This document shows positions 17,542 through 25,703 of a stretch of 64,000 bases of DNA, in pieces. Under the pieces are notes generated by a model. That model did no database searches. It was not told the origin of the DNA and was given only the letters and a program-made list of their open reading frames with translations. Position 1 is the stretch's first letter; each line of letters opens with the position of its first letter. The stretch spans positions 372,001 through 436,000 of the forward strand of contig NZ_NIXN01000001.1 in assembly GCF_002807055.1 (NCBI RefSeq), read 5' to 3'. Made by a program: the position numbers and the translations under genes. Source of the stretch: Confluentibacter citreus (lineage in GTDB: Bacteria > Bacteroidota > Bacteroidia > Flavobacteriales > Flavobacteriaceae).

Positions 17542-18234
17542 ATGAACAACAAGTTATTAATCACTTTAATTTTAATTATTGGTTCTTTCTTCTTCGCTTG
17601 CCGTGGACCTATAAAAGAGGAACATAAAAACAATGTATCGGCAAACCCAGTATCCCTAGGGCAAAAATATAGTATAGACATAAAGGAAAGTGTTATAGCT
17701 TGGAAAGGCTCAATGCTATTAGCTTCTGATGAGGAACATATAGGGTACGTATATATATCAAAAGGTGAATTGATGATCGAAAAAGGTCAACTTATAGGAG
17801 GTACAGCTGAAATAGATATGCATACAATTGAATATAAAGATAAGGAGCATAAAAATAGCCCCATTAAACACTTAAAATCAGCTGATTATTTTGATGTTGA
17901 AAAATTCCCCATTTCTACATTCTCAATTATCAAGACTGAATCAATAAATGGTAAGGCTGAATCAATAAATGGTGAAAATATAAAAGTTACAGGGAACCTA
18001 ACGATTAAAGGCATCACCCGCCCTATTACTTTTCCAGCCAAAATCAACGCTGAGGACGAAATTGTCAAAATGAATGGTCAGCTGATTATTGATCGAACAG
18101 ATTGGGGTATCAGCTTTGCTTCAGGGAAGTTCTATAATATTGTAGCTGATCAAATCGTTTCGGATGACGTTGAATTCAATATAAATATTGTAGCATCTGA
18201 ATCTGCTTTTAGGTTATTTACAACTCCTAAGTAA
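17542..18234 (+). CDS. YceI family lipoprotein
   Basis: A 230-residue protein. It has a lipobox (ILIIGSFFFAC, lipidated Cys about 20) and a YceI lipocalin-like barrel from about residue 50. Family landmarks are HLKSADYFDVEKFP, VTGNLTIKGITRPI and DRTDWGISFASG. YceI proteins bind isoprenoid or other lipids in the periplasm. An upstream in-frame ATG at 17488 lacks a signal-like sequence, so I start at 17542. A tandem in-frame duplication (ESINGKA, ESINGEN) lies at 17938-17979. It is the last gene of the operon before a shared terminator. Confidence 0.88.
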   Translation: MNNKLLITLILIIGSFFFACRGPIKEEHKNNVSANPVSLGQKYSIDIKESVIAWKGSMLLASDEEHIGYVYISKGELMIEKGQLIGGTAEIDMHTIEYKDKEHKNSPIKHLKSADYFDVEKFPISTFSIIKTESINGKAESINGENIKVTGNLTIKGITRPITFPAKINAEDEIVKMNGQLIIDRTDWGISFASGKFYNIVADQIVSDDVEFNINIVASESAFRLFTTPK

Positions 18235-18315
18235 TCAAATAGAGCTTTAAGATAGATCCATTATGAAAATAGTGGTATTGTAATTTAGAACCTAATTTTT
18301 ATATGTTGCTGAATA

Positions 18316-18357
18316 AAAATAAGCCCAAAAATCTTTAGATCTTTGGGCTTATTTTAT
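18316..18357. terminator. bidirectional terminator between the YceI gene and pyk
   Basis: AATAAGCCCAAA and TTTGGGCTTATT form a stem of about 12 bp with T-rich tails on both sides, placed between two convergent genes. Confidence 0.85.
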
Positions 18358-18372
18358 GTTAAAACTGTATTA

Positions 18373-19815
18373 TTAAAAATTACAGTTTTTTATCTCAGTA
18401 ACACGTAACGTGTTTACCATCCCCTTATCTTGAATAGGCATGGCTGCTAAACTGATGAGCATATCGCCTTCTTCTAAATAACCCATTTTGCAGGCTATTA
18501 TGTTAACATCTTCAATGGTTTCGTCTGTACTTACAAACTTATCGTAATAAAAAGCACGAACGCCCCAAAGTAAACTCAACCTTGTTAGTATGCGTTTGTT
18601 TGATGTAAAAACCAATATGTGTGATAACGGCCTCCAAGCTGAAATTTGAAACGCTGTATAACCACTGTTTGTTAATGTAGAAATGGCTTTGGCATTAATT
18701 TCGTTTGCCATATTGGCCGCATGATAACAAATCGATTTTGTAATGTAACGGTTGGTACGGATATGCGGTGGTAATTGTGGCACTTTAATTAATGGTGAGT
18801 TCTCTACACTTCGTAAAATATTGGCCATTTGCCTAATAACTTGTACTGGATATTTTCCAACAGACGTTTCTCCTGAAAGCATGACAGCATCTGCTCCATC
18901 CATCACTGAGTTTGCAACATCATTTACCTCTGCTCTTGTGGGTGTTAAACTATCAATCATAGTCTCCATCATTTGAGTGGCTATAATGACTGGTATTCTA
19001 GCTTTTTTAGCTCTTAACACTAATTGTTTTTGGATTAAAGGAACTTCTTCAGCAGGAACTTCCACGCCCAAATCGCCTCTTGCTACCATCAAACCATCAC
19101 AATGTGCTACAATTTTATCTATGTTTTCTACAGCTTCTGGTTTTTCAATTTTTGCTATAATTGGTATTTTTTCATCACCATGCTCAGCTATTAAATCACG
19201 CAATTGAATTAAATCTTCAGCATGACGAACAAATGATAAGGCGATCCAATCTACATTTTGCTTTATGGCAAAAATAGCGTCTTCAATATCTTTTTCTGTA
19301 AGAGCGGGTTGAGATATATCGGTGTTTGGCAGATTAACGCCTTTTTTAGATTTTAAAGGGCCTCCCTGAACAACACGTGCTTTTACCTCTTTTTCTCCAT
19401 CAGTTGAAACAACTACAAACATTAATTTTCCATCATCTAAAAGAATGCGTTCTCCTGGTTTTGCATCTTGTGGAAACCTATCATAAGTCATATAAACACG
19501 GTCTTTGGTGCCTTCAAAGCGCTCTCCTGTGGCAAAAATTATTTCATCACCTGGATACACGATAACATCTTCTTTCATTACGCCCACGCGAAGTTTAGGG
19601 CCTTGTAAATCTGCTAAAATCGCAGCGGTAAAACCAAATTCTTCATTAAGTTCCCGTATCATTTTTATGCGAGCGGCTACATCATTATAATCGGCATGCG
19701 AAAAATTGATTCTAAATACATCGGTACCTTCCTCAAGCATTCCTTTTAAAACTTCTTTGGTACTTGTTGCTGGCCCTAATGTGGCTACTATTTTGGTTTT
19801 TTTTCTTAATTGCAT
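18373..19815 (-). CDS. pyk: pyruvate kinase
   Basis: A 480-residue glycolytic enzyme with the barrel signature IPIIAKIEKPEAVENIDKIV (catalytic lysine), the substrate segment VARGDLGVEVP, and ATQMMETMIDSLTPTRAEV. It converts phosphoenolpyruvate and ADP to pyruvate and ATP. Its ATG overlaps the TAA of the upstream IPExxxVDY gene (TAATG), which suggests translational coupling. Confidence 0.98.
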   Translation of the reverse strand: MQLRKKTKIVATLGPATSTKEVLKGMLEEGTDVFRINFSHADYNDVAARIKMIRELNEEFGFTAAILADLQGPKLRVGVMKEDVIVYPGDEIIFATGERFEGTKDRVYMTYDRFPQDAKPGERILLDDGKLMFVVVSTDGEKEVKARVVQGGPLKSKKGVNLPNTDISQPALTEKDIEDAIFAIKQNVDWIALSFVRHAEDLIQLRDLIAEHGDEKIPIIAKIEKPEAVENIDKIVAHCDGLMVARGDLGVEVPAEEVPLIQKQLVLRAKKARIPVIIATQMMETMIDSLTPTRAEVNDVANSVMDGADAVMLSGETSVGKYPVQVIRQMANILRSVENSPLIKVPQLPPHIRTNRYITKSICYHAANMANEINAKAISTLTNSGYTAFQISAWRPLSHILVFTSNKRILTRLSLLWGVRAFYYDKFVSTDETIEDVNIIACKMGYLEEGDMLISLAAMPIQDKGMVNTLRVTEIKNCNF

Positions 19816-20300
19816 TAGCTAAAAATTAAATTGTTTTTAGATTTTAATTGATTCCCATCAATACGATAGGAGGTTGATATTTGGGGTATTTTTAATATGG
19901 TATCTATAATTAGTTTTTCTTGGTCGTCGTCAAATTCATTATCAATCTTTAAAAAATAATTAACCTGTTTGTATTCTGGAATAAGGTAAAATGTTTTAGT
20001 GATTTTTTCTTCTGAATCGAATAATGATTGCTGACTTGCTTTTTGATAAGATTCTGATTTACAAACATTATGCACTAAATTCCATATTGTTAAATATTTC
20101 GGGTCTTCCCACTCAAAAATAGAAAATGTTGATTTTCCGTTGTTATAATCTAGGTCAGATGGCTTTCTAGTAAGGTGTATTTTTAAATACTTATTTAGAA
20201 GGTACGCTAGCCTATAATCTTCAACAGCACAATAGATTGCTATTAGAGTATATGGAGCTTCTTCAAAAAAATCATCAAGAATAAGCTTGTGTACAGCCAT
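19815..20300 (-). CDS. IPExxxVDY family protein
   Basis: A 161-residue Bacteroidota protein named for its motif, here in the variant form IPEYKQVNY, with N where the name has D. It begins MAVHKLILDDFFEEAPYTL. It occurs upstream of pyk and downstream of rnc in many Flavobacteriia. The function is unknown. It overlaps the pyk start by one base. Confidence 0.85.
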   Translation of the reverse strand: MAVHKLILDDFFEEAPYTLIAIYCAVEDYRLAYLLNKYLKIHLTRKPSDLDYNNGKSTFSIFEWEDPKYLTIWNLVHNVCKSESYQKASQQSLFDSEEKITKTFYLIPEYKQVNYFLKIDNEFDDDQEKLIIDTILKIPQISTSYRIDGNQLKSKNNLIFS

Positions 20301-20420
20301 AAATTATAAATTGATGTAAATATAGTATTAATAATAAAGAGTCATGACATCTTTTGCTTAATCTTAATTAGGAATGCCCACTAAAACGTTATAGTTGATT
20401 AATAATAATCAGGATTACTT

Positions 20421-21161
20421 TTAAATTAATTTAGACATTCTATTTTGAAAAACAAAAAAAGCGCGCTTTGATGCTTTTTCTTCTGCCTTTTTCTTGGAGG
20501 TTGCCCTAGCTTTTGCAACAACCTTTCCGTCTATGGATAGTTTCACGGAAAAATGCCTGACCTCATCATTTCCTGTGTCTTCATAAACATTGTAACCAAA
20601 GGTTTTCTTTTCTTTTTGGCACCATTCAATAAGCAAACTTTTATAACTGATAACCTTGCCTTCAAGCGTTTCAATATCTACATAAGGAATAATAACACGG
20701 CGATATATAAACCTTTCGCAATATGTATATCCTTTGTCTAAAAATATAGCGCCAACCAAAGCTTCAAACAAATTACCGTGAATGTTATCTCCAAATTGCC
20801 CTGTTGGAATTTTACTTTCAACCAGTTTTATTAAGTTTAATTCTCTGCCTAATTCATTTAAATGTTCTCTACTAACTATTTTTGAACGCATTTTTGTTAA
20901 ATAGCCTTCATCCCCGCTAGGCACTTCAATAAATAAATGTGATGCAATAACGGCACTAAGCATGGCATCTCCTAAAAATTCCAATCGTTCGTAATTAATA
21001 ACATTTCCAATACTGTCTTTAATATTCATGGAACGATGCGTAAATGCTGTTTCGTAGAATTTAATTTGTTTAGGTTTAAAACCAAGTATTTTAGTTACTT
21101 CCATAAAAAAATTCCCGTTGCGTTTAAAACGGGAATTTAGTATGTTACGAATGTAATTCAT
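20421..21161 (-). CDS. rnc: ribonuclease III
   Basis: A 246-residue double-strand-specific RNase. The catalytic signature NYERLEFLGDAML is present, followed by a C-terminal dsRNA-binding domain (about 170-240, YKSLLIEWCQKEKK, ARATSKKKAEEKAS). It matures rRNA and processes structured mRNA. It starts 7 bases after the fabF stop, in the acpP-fabF-rnc order typical of this phylum. Confidence 0.97.
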   Translation of the reverse strand: MNYIRNILNSRFKRNGNFFMEVTKILGFKPKQIKFYETAFTHRSMNIKDSIGNVINYERLEFLGDAMLSAVIASHLFIEVPSGDEGYLTKMRSKIVSREHLNELGRELNLIKLVESKIPTGQFGDNIHGNLFEALVGAIFLDKGYTYCERFIYRRVIIPYVDIETLEGKVISYKSLLIEWCQKEKKTFGYNVYEDTGNDEVRHFSVKLSIDGKVVAKARATSKKKAEEKASKRAFFVFQNRMSKLI

Positions 21162-21168
21162 TCGGGAT

Positions 21169-22419
21169 TTAATCTATTTTCTTGAACAATACACAGGCGT
21201 TGTGACCGCCAAATCCAAATGTATTACTCATGGCTACTTTAACGTCTCGCTTTTGAGCCTTATTTAAAGTTAAATTTAATTCAGGATCAATGTTTTCGTC
21301 GACTGTTGAATGATTAATTGTTGGTGGCACAATGCCATGCTCTATTGCTAAAATAACCGAAATGGCTTCAATAGCTCCTGCAGCACCCAATAAGTGACCA
21401 GTCATTGACTTTGTTGAATTAATATTTATTTTTTTAGCGTGGTCTCCAAATATTTCCGATATAGCCTTAAGTTCTGCAACATCTCCAAGAGGTGTTGAGG
21501 TTCCATGCGTGTTAATATGGTCTACATCTTCGGCTTTGAGTCCAGCATTCTCCAAACAATTTTTCATTACAGCAATAACTCCAATACCATCTGGATGCGG
21601 TGCTGTCATGTGGTAAGCATCAGATGACAATCCACCTCCAACAAACTCAGCATAAATTTTAGCTCCTCTTGCTTTAGCATGCTCATAGTCTTCTAAAACC
21701 AGTGCGCCTGCGCCTTCACCAAGAACAAACCCATCTCTTGTACCATCAAATGGTCTAGATGCTGTTTCTGGGCTTTCATTTCTGGTTGATAAGGCATGCA
21801 TGGCATTAAAACCTCCCATACCCGCAATGGTAACAGCCGCTTCACTTCCTCCAGTAACAATAACGTCGCAATGGCCTAAACGAATCATGTTTAGAGCATC
21901 AAACATAGCGTTTGCCGCAGAAGCACAGGCAGAAACCGTGGTATAGTTTGGCCCCATGAAACCATACTTAATAGAAATGTTGGCAGGAGCAATATCTGCA
22001 ATCATTTTAGGAATAAAGAATGGATTAAATCTAGGGGTTCCGTCACCCTCAGCAAAGTTTAATACTTCTTGCTGAAACGTTTCCAATCCCCCAATACCAG
22101 CGCCCCATATAACACCTACTCTTAACTTGTTTACCTCGTCTAGATTTAATTTGGCATCGGCAATGGCCTCATCGGCAGCAACCATAGCATACTGCGCAAA
22201 CTTGTCCATTTTCCTGGCCTCTTTTCTGTCTATAAAGTCAGTAACTTCAAAACCTTTTAATTCGCAAGCGAATTTGGTCTTAAATTTTTCAGTATCATAA
22301 TATGTTATAGGCGCAGCACCACTTTTTCCACTAACTAGGCCTTCCCAATATTCGTCTATGGTATTGCCAATTGGTGTTAAAGCTCCTAATCCTGTGACTA
22401 CAACTCGCTTTAATTCCAT
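21169..22419 (-). CDS. fabF: beta-ketoacyl-ACP synthase II
   Basis: A 416-residue condensing enzyme of type II fatty-acid synthesis. It has the catalytic cysteine in VSACASAANAM and the two catalytic histidines in NTHGTSTPLGD and MTGHLLGAAGA. It elongates acyl-ACP with malonyl-ACP. It lies 12 bases after acpP, whose product is its substrate carrier. Confidence 0.98.
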   Translation of the reverse strand: MELKRVVVTGLGALTPIGNTIDEYWEGLVSGKSGAAPITYYDTEKFKTKFACELKGFEVTDFIDRKEARKMDKFAQYAMVAADEAIADAKLNLDEVNKLRVGVIWGAGIGGLETFQQEVLNFAEGDGTPRFNPFFIPKMIADIAPANISIKYGFMGPNYTTVSACASAANAMFDALNMIRLGHCDVIVTGGSEAAVTIAGMGGFNAMHALSTRNESPETASRPFDGTRDGFVLGEGAGALVLEDYEHAKARGAKIYAEFVGGGLSSDAYHMTAPHPDGIGVIAVMKNCLENAGLKAEDVDHINTHGTSTPLGDVAELKAISEIFGDHAKKININSTKSMTGHLLGAAGAIEAISVILAIEHGIVPPTINHSTVDENIDPELNLTLNKAQKRDVKVAMSNTFGFGGHNACVLFKKID

Positions 22420-22431
22420 AAAATGTAATGC

Positions 22432-22665
22432 TTATTTTGCTGCTTCTATATAAGAAATAGCTTGACCAACTGTTGCGATGTTCTCAGCTTGATCGTCTGG
22501 AATTTGGATGTCAAATTCTTTTTCGAATTCCATGATTAATTCTACAGTGTCTAATGAGTCTGCTCCTAAATCGTTAGTGAAGCTAGCTTCCGTTACAACT
22601 TCGTTCTCATCAACTCCCAATTTGTCTACGATAATCGCTTTTACTCTTGATGCAATGTCTGACAT
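22432..22665 (-). CDS. acpP: acyl carrier protein
   Basis: A 77-residue acidic protein with the phosphopantetheine attachment site [10 protein letters not shown] (Ser37). It carries growing fatty acyl chains. It is the first gene of the acpP-fabF-rnc unit, with a TAnnTTTG box a short way upstream. Confidence 0.98.
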   Translation of the reverse strand: MSDIASRVKAIIVDKLGVDENEVVTEASFTNDLGADSLDTVELIMEFEKEFDIQIPDDQAENIATVGQAISYIEAAK

Positions 22666-22696
22666 AATCTTTTAATTTTAAGTTTTAATTAGTTGG

Positions 22697-22704
22697 CAAA
22701 AATA
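22697..22704 (-). promoter_or_regulatory. candidate -7 box of acpP
   Basis: TATTTTTG on the minus strand lies 31 bases before the acpP ATG. A TTTG sits upstream but at only about 14 bases, closer than usual. The remaining 22705-22937 is AT-rich and holds no gene that I can support. Confidence 0.45.
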
Positions 22705-22937
22705 AAAAACTTTATTCTCAAAACATATCTTTAATTTAAAAATATGATTGTAATTTACTAAAATAACTTTTAAGTAATTTTATTTTAACCATCAAATGTT
22801 AATAATTATTCTTTTTTTTGTTTTTGAATTTTTAAAGTCCGAATCTGTTTCTTAAAAATAGACTCATAAATTTTACGGAGCAATCTATTAAATTAAATAC
22901 GAATAACATCAAATAACTTAAAATATAAAAGCAATAA

Positions 22938-23516
22938 ATGAAACGTATTGTGATTTTTGCGTCTGGAAGTGGGACTAATGCTGAAAATTTAATTAAATAT
23001 TTCCAAAGCAAAGACATGGTTTCTGTTGATCTTGTGCTTACAAACAACCCACACGCTAAAGTTCTAGACCGATGCAAACGACTTAAAGTAAGTGCCTTCT
23101 CTTTTAACAAAATAGCACTTACCGAAACTGGGGATGTACTTAATCTTTTAAAAGCATCAAAACCAGACCTTATTGTCTTGGCGGGTTTTTTATGGAAATT
23201 TCCAGAGGCTATTTTAAATGAATTTCCCAATAAAGTAATTAATGTGCATCCGGCTCTTTTACCTAAATATGGGGGCAAAGGCATGTATGGTATGCACGTT
23301 CATGAAGCCGTTGTAGCCAATAAAGAAACCGAAACGGGTATAACCATTCATTATGTTAACGAACATTATGATGAAGGTGCCATTATATTCCAAGCAAAAT
23401 GCGACGTAAGACCTTCCGACTCTGCGGACGATGTTGCTGCAAAAATCCATCAATTGGAAATGGAACATTTTCCTATAGTTGTAGAAAAGTTGCTTTCTAA
23501 TAATGATTTGAAATGA
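22938..23516 (+). CDS. purN: phosphoribosylglycinamide formyltransferase
   Basis: A 192-residue GAR transformylase. It begins MKRIVIFASGSGTNAENL, with INVHPALLPKYGGKG containing the catalytic histidine and ETGITIHYVNEHYDEGAI. It transfers formyl from 10-formyltetrahydrofolate in purine synthesis. It is divergent from acpP and followed 34 bases later by the RNase H gene. Confidence 0.97.
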   Translation: MKRIVIFASGSGTNAENLIKYFQSKDMVSVDLVLTNNPHAKVLDRCKRLKVSAFSFNKIALTETGDVLNLLKASKPDLIVLAGFLWKFPEAILNEFPNKVINVHPALLPKYGGKGMYGMHVHEAVVANKETETGITIHYVNEHYDEGAIIFQAKCDVRPSDSADDVAAKIHQLEMEHFPIVVEKLLSNNDLK

Positions 23517-23550
23517 AATTAAAAGATTCCCACTTTTGTGGGAATAAAAA

Positions 23551-24192
23551 ATGAGTAAGAAGAAGAAAAAATATTATACTGTTTGGAAAGGACACCACAC
23601 AGGGGTTTTTGAAACTTGGACCGATTGTAAAGCACAAATAACAAACTTTGAAGGTGCTCAATACAAATCTTTTGAAACTTTTGACGCTGCTAAACTGGCT
23701 TTAAAAGGCAATTACTTTGATTATATTGGAAAGAAAACAGATTTTAAAAGCGGATTATCCTCTGAACAACTTAAGAAAATCGGACAACCAAATTATAATT
23801 CCATTGCAGTTGATGCGGCATCAAGTGGGAATCCCGGAATTATGGAATATCGGGGCGTTGACACCCAAACAAAAAAACAGTTGTTTATTCAAGGTCCTTT
23901 TGAAGAAGGTACCAATAATATAGGCGAATTTCTTGCCATAGTACACGGATTGGCCCTTTTAAAAAAACATGATAGCGATAAACTTATTTACACTGACTCA
24001 AAAACTGCCATGAGCTGGGTAAAAAAGAAAACTTGCAATACTAAATTAGAACGTAACCCAAAAAACGAAAAGCTTTTTGAATTGATTGAAAGAGCTGTTA
24101 ATTGGTTAAAAACCAACAGTTACAAAACAGTCATTGTCAAATGGGAAACTAAAGTTTGGGGAGAAATTCCAGCCGATTTTGGGCGAAAATAA
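23551..24192 (+). CDS. ribonuclease H1 with viroplasmin-type N-terminal domain
   Basis: A 213-residue protein. Residues about 5-50 (YYTVWKGHHTGVFETW, AQYKSFETFDAAKLA) are the RNase H1 hybrid-binding (caulimovirus viroplasmin) domain. Residues about 80-210 form the RNase H fold with catalytic acids in IAVDAASSGNPG, GEFLAIVHGLALL and YTDSKTAMSW. It degrades RNA in RNA-DNA hybrids. It is probably cotranscribed with purN. Confidence 0.93.
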   Translation: MSKKKKKYYTVWKGHHTGVFETWTDCKAQITNFEGAQYKSFETFDAAKLALKGNYFDYIGKKTDFKSGLSSEQLKKIGQPNYNSIAVDAASSGNPGIMEYRGVDTQTKKQLFIQGPFEEGTNNIGEFLAIVHGLALLKKHDSDKLIYTDSKTAMSWVKKKTCNTKLERNPKNEKLFELIERAVNWLKTNSYKTVIVKWETKVWGEIPADFGRK

Positions 24193-24498
24193 AGAATTTA
24201 ATTATATAAATATCTTACAAATAATTAAAAAAAAGCGAAAAATCTTTCTTAGTTATTTTATTTTTTTTACATTTGGCCATCTAATGTTTTAGACTTAATA
24301 GAAAAGCCAGTTAAGTTTTAGCTTTAGATAAATGTTGCAACAAATCAGCGCTGATTATTTTTCTCTCTTAATTAAATGATAGCCGTTAAGACAAGTTTTT
24401 GGCTTTACTTGTTTTAATGAAAAATGGCTTTAGAATTTTGGCTTAATAATATTAACATCTTAATGTATGAATGATACATTATGTTAAATTTTAAGAAA
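24193..24498. other. gene-free upstream region of the small secreted protein gene
   Basis: This stretch of about 300 bases holds no plausible gene. The one structured element is the palindrome AATCAGCGCTGATT at 24343-24356, followed by ATTTTTCTC. It could be the terminator of the purN-rnh transcript, though 150 bases after the stop. No good TAnnTTTG promoter is visible before 24499. Confidence 0.4.
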
Positions 24499-24783
24499 AT
24501 GAAAAAAATAATTTTAAGTCTAAGTTTATTAATCACGGGTGCAATTTATGCGTACAATCCATCAATAGAATTTAGAACTACAGAAACTTTACAAGTTAGT
24601 AAAACCAATGATAGAGAATCTGTTGCCTGTAGAGTGTCATGTTATGCAAGAATAACACATGCTGACACTGGAGAAAGTCACACTTTTTATGCTTCTGCCA
24701 CCAATGACCTCTGTGGAGTAGCTAGTGCAATGTGCCAGTCTAGAGCTTTAGCGAGAGCCATGGCATATATTAGTACTCATTAA
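24499..24783 (+). CDS. small exported cysteine-containing protein
   Basis: A 94-residue precursor starting MKKIILSLSLLITGAIYAYN, a signal peptide of about 19 residues. The mature part has two cysteine pairs, CRVSC and CGVASAMC, with a beta-type middle (ARITHADTGESHTFYASA). An in-frame ATG at 24481 would add six residues before the signal peptide. Family unknown to me. It is followed by a strong hairpin and then the GLPGLI and barrel genes, so it may be the abundant first product of that transcript. Confidence 0.65.
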   Translation: MKKIILSLSLLITGAIYAYNPSIEFRTTETLQVSKTNDRESVACRVSCYARITHADTGESHTFYASATNDLCGVASAMCQSRALARAMAYISTH

Positions 24784-24806
24784 AAAATATTATTAATCTA
24801 AAACTT

Positions 24807-24838
24807 GAACTGAATCTTCATACTTTAAGATTCAGTTC
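24807..24838 (+). terminator. strong hairpin between the small secreted protein and GLPGLI genes
   Basis: GAACTGAATCTT (24807-24818) and AAGATTCAGTTC (24827-24838) form a perfect 12-bp stem with an 8-base loop. The tail ATTTAAAAATT is only weakly T-rich, so partial termination or 3'-end protection of the small-protein mRNA is as likely as full termination. Confidence 0.6.
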
Positions 24839-24855
24839 ATTTAAAAATTAAGAAA

Positions 24856-25677
24856 ATGAAAACCATTCTCTTTTTATTCTTTGCGACACTATTTGTTAAT
24901 GCCCAAAACGACTCTATTCTAGTTTATAAAATTGAATATGAGCGCAAGATAACACCCGAAAATTTCACTAAGTCTTTAACAGCGTCCCTAGAGCTTAAAA
25001 CCTACCCAGATTTAAATATTTCGGTATTTGATATAAGTGATTCTGCAGAAAATTCTGCTAGTGGAGGTGTAAAAAATGACCCGGATGATGATCAATCGCT
25101 TATTTACACTCCAAAAGGAGAAAACTTACGCTGTGTTTTTAAAGATTACAACAATAACCAAATGTTTAATAAGCAAGACATAGCATTTAAGTACTTTACC
25201 ATAAAAGATTCCCTGACTATTTTTAACTGGCAAATAAAGGAAGACACTAAAGAAATCTTAGGTTATAAATGTCAATTAGCTGTAATGACATTTAGAGACC
25301 GTAATTATTCAGCATGGTTTAGCCCAGACTTGCCCATTGGTGGCCCATGGAAATATGACGGTTTGCCTGGAATGATTTTATCCATTAAAAGTGACAAAGC
25401 CTTTATTGAATTTGAAGCTATAGGAATTATTAGCCGAAAAATTGAGGCTACCGCTATAAAAAACCCATTTGAAAAAGATAAGACAGTAAGTTGGTCTGAA
25501 TTTAAAAATCTTTATAAAAAGAAAGCTATTGAACTAAGCATGTATTCTCCTGAAAAAGAAGATGATGGCGGAATTATTTTAACAAGAAAAGGAATTGAGC
25601 GCTACATTGAAGAAAACGACACCGACTTTACCGCTGATAAGGAATTTGAAAAACAGCTTTTACAGAATAAAAACTAA
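24856..25677 (+). CDS. GLPGLI family exported protein
   Basis: A 273-residue protein with a signal peptide (1-16, ending VNAQ) and the family-naming motif here as YDGLPGMIL near residue 170, preceded by AWFSPDLPIGGPW. GLPGLI proteins are abundant in Bacteroidota, periplasmic or surface-associated, and often encoded beside TonB-receptor-like barrels, as here. The biochemical role is unknown. The next gene begins 26 bases after its stop. Confidence 0.88.
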   Translation: MKTILFLFFATLFVNAQNDSILVYKIEYERKITPENFTKSLTASLELKTYPDLNISVFDISDSAENSASGGVKNDPDDDQSLIYTPKGENLRCVFKDYNNNQMFNKQDIAFKYFTIKDSLTIFNWQIKEDTKEILGYKCQLAVMTFRDRNYSAWFSPDLPIGGPWKYDGLPGMILSIKSDKAFIEFEAIGIISRKIEATAIKNPFEKDKTVSWSEFKNLYKKKAIELSMYSPEKEDDGGIILTRKGIERYIEENDTDFTADKEFEKQLLQNKN

Positions 25678-25703
25678 TAAGGCGCACTTTAAAAGAAACC
25701 GTC

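Noticed and set aside
22832-23284. A leftward 150-residue frame over purN
   Set aside because: It lies antisense to conserved PurN motifs and has no recognisable family.
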